This document shows positions 63,367-64,000 of a stretch of DNA of 64,000 nucleotides, piece after piece. Every line of letters starts with the position of its first letter. Positions within the stretch are counted from its first letter, which is position 1. The notes under the pieces were generated by a model. It had not been told where the DNA came from and did no database searches. It worked only from the letters and a program-made list of their open reading frames with translations. Position numbers and translations under genes: made by a program. The stretch spans positions 1 to 64,000 of the forward strand of contig CAYWNA010000028.1 of NCBI GenBank assembly GCA_964459305.1, read 5' to 3'. Source of the stretch: CAYWNA01 sp964459305 (GTDB taxonomy: Bacteria; Planctomycetota; Planctomycetia; Pirellulales; Pirellulaceae).

Positions 63367-63434
63367 GCAGCTGGATTCGCAAGAATTCCGGCGGGCTACG
63401 CCCTCACCGCCTGAATTCTTGCGAATCCAGCTAC
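63367..63434. repeat. GTAGC-hairpin palindrome pair after the UPF0261 gene
   Basis: The arm at 63367-63388 (GCAGCTGGATTCGCAAGAAT onward) and the inverse at 63413-63434 (ending CAGCTAC) match at 21 of 22 positions. Each arm folds as GGATTC-GCAA-GAATTC with one G-T wobble. The architecture is that of the arms at 3352, 27461, 47170 and 35472, with different stem bases. Confidence 0.82.
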
Positions 63435-63476
63435 AAACCCTTTCCCGCGCCCAAGCACTACCGGGAACCGATTGCT

Positions 63477-63530
63477 CACTTTGGCGCATTCGGCTACCAT
63501 TAATTTAGGGCCTATTTCAGCGTCGTAATG
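63477..63530. repeat. Half copy of the GTAGC palindromic element
   Basis: TTGGCGCATTCGGCTACCAT (63481-63500) and the following TTAATTTAGGGCCTATTTCA align with the right half of copy A (3400-3450). Only one arm is recognisable, so it is a truncated or eroded copy. Confidence 0.65.
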
Positions 63531-63554
63531 GTTTGGTTCAAACCGGGAGTGCAA

Positions 63555-64000
63555 ATGACGATGCACATACGCTGTCCGGCGTGTGGCAAGATCCATGAAG
63601 CGAGTGACGAGATGGCTGACACTCGCGCCAGATGCTCTTGCGGGACAATCAGCAATATCCCGGCCGCGCGCAACCCGGTGGCAGCGGCTGGACCAGATCC
63701 GATTTCAACGCGTCCAATTCTGGTTCGGTGCCCAGGTTGTGGACAGCAGCATCATGCGAATCGATCGATGGCTGGAACGGATGCACGTTGCCCGTGCGGG
63801 ACCGTCATCCGGATTCCTGCCGGCCACTCGTCTCCACAGGTCGCTCCGGATGCCAGTTCACCGCTCGATGGACTCACTGCAGGCGATTGGATGGGGGCAA
63901 CGCCCCTGCCGAGAGCGCCGGCGGCACCAGTGCGAGCCAGTAGGCCGCGGAAAGAAAAACGCAAAAGCCGTCGCAGTCGAGGTGCCGGAAAAGGTTCGCC
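63555..64000 (+). CDS. Protein with tandem zinc-ribbon-like modules, 3' end cut by window
   Basis: The frame starts at ATG 63555 behind GGGAG and stays open to the window edge, giving at least 148 residues. Two copies of an approximately 35-residue module are visible: IRCPACGKIHEASDEMADTR, ARCSCGTISNIPA and then VRCPGCGQQHHANRSMAGTD, ARCPCGTVIRIPA. Each has a CPxCG pair and a CxCG pair, fitting one zinc ion. A Pro/Ala-rich linker and a very basic stretch (RPRKEKRKSRRSRG) follow. Planctomycete membrane proteins and kinases often begin with such ribbons, so the remainder outside the window may be a membrane domain. The role is unknown. Confidence 0.7.
   Translation, partial: MTMHIRCPACGKIHEASDEMADTRARCSCGTISNIPAARNPVAAAGPDPISTRPILVRCPGCGQQHHANRSMAGTDARCPCGTVIRIPAGHSSPQVAPDASSPLDGLTAGDWMGATPLPRAPAAPVRASRPRKEKRKSRRSRGAGKGS

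Noticed and set aside
1..64000. tRNA, rRNA, prophage, toxin-antitoxin or defence islands
   Set aside because: I looked for TTCRANYC-type T-loops, integrases, phage structural genes and nuclease or restriction motifs on both strands and found none that I could support.

Overview
The window looks like chromosome of an uncultured planctomycete, probably Pirellulales-like. The markers are two DUF1559 pseudopilin-like proteins, a sulfatase beside glycoside hydrolases, Tat-exported Gfo/Idh/MocA oxidoreductases, an ASPIC/UnbV repeat protein paired with a TPR protein, a planctomycete-style Ser/Thr kinase, and many GTAG-footed palindromic repeats between genes. Lipid A genes (lpxC, lpxA) and an OmpH-like chaperone indicate a Gram-negative envelope. 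I found no tRNA, rRNA, CRISPR array, prophage, intact transposase or recognisable defence system. All assignments come from reading the sequence; no database search was run.

Layout. 1-3.3 kb (minus strand): a Fur/PerR-type regulator, an anaerobic Ni-CO dehydrogenase (cooS) and a rubredoxin-rubrerythrin peroxidase cut by the window edge. This reads as an oxygen-sensitive CO metabolism and oxidant-defence unit with a sigma70-like promoter and a palindromic operator. 3.3-16.1 kb (minus): a polysaccharide-degradation region with LacZ-type GH2, a Gfo/Idh/MocA oxidoreductase, a second GH2, a sulfatase with EF-hands, GH43 and a serine hydrolase. Three of these genes overlap by stop/start codons. 16.9-25.6 kb: another exported oxidoreductase, a uroporphyrinogen-decarboxylase-family protein, a hybrid sensor kinase, a five-bladed-propeller protein, a membrane protein and a broken PQQ-propeller gene. 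26-36.7 kb: housekeeping genes (guaC, glmS, ubiB-like, ompH-lpxC-lpxA-oxidoreductase, pheA). 37.1-41.9 kb: dnaK-clpB, ending in a hairpin terminator. 42-48.3 kb: pseudopilin-like protein, a Cys/His-rich secreted protein, uronate isomerase, comF, DUF502, a hemC remnant, fliW and csrA. 48.3-64 kb: UnbV/TPR pair, lipoprotein and pseudopilin pair, Ser/Thr kinase, YihY/BrkB, dicarboxylate symporter, an UPF0261/Tm-1-like protein, and the start of a zinc-ribbon protein.

The most interesting structure is the repeat layer. Several intergenic elements are pairs of inverted arms. Each arm begins with GTAGC and folds into its own small hairpin with a GCNR loop. The stem sequence differs between copies, but both strands of the stem change together, so pairing is kept. 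This is the architecture known for REP/BIME elements mobilised by REP-associated tyrosine transposases (RAYTs), and a decayed RAYT-like C-terminus lies beside one copy. A separate, perfect 27-bp-arm palindrome of exactly 81 bp sits in frame inside a GH2 gene. Several genes end inside or against such repeats (URO-D protein, hemC remnant, lpxA-linked oxidoreductase), suggesting that palindromes reshape gene ends in this genome.
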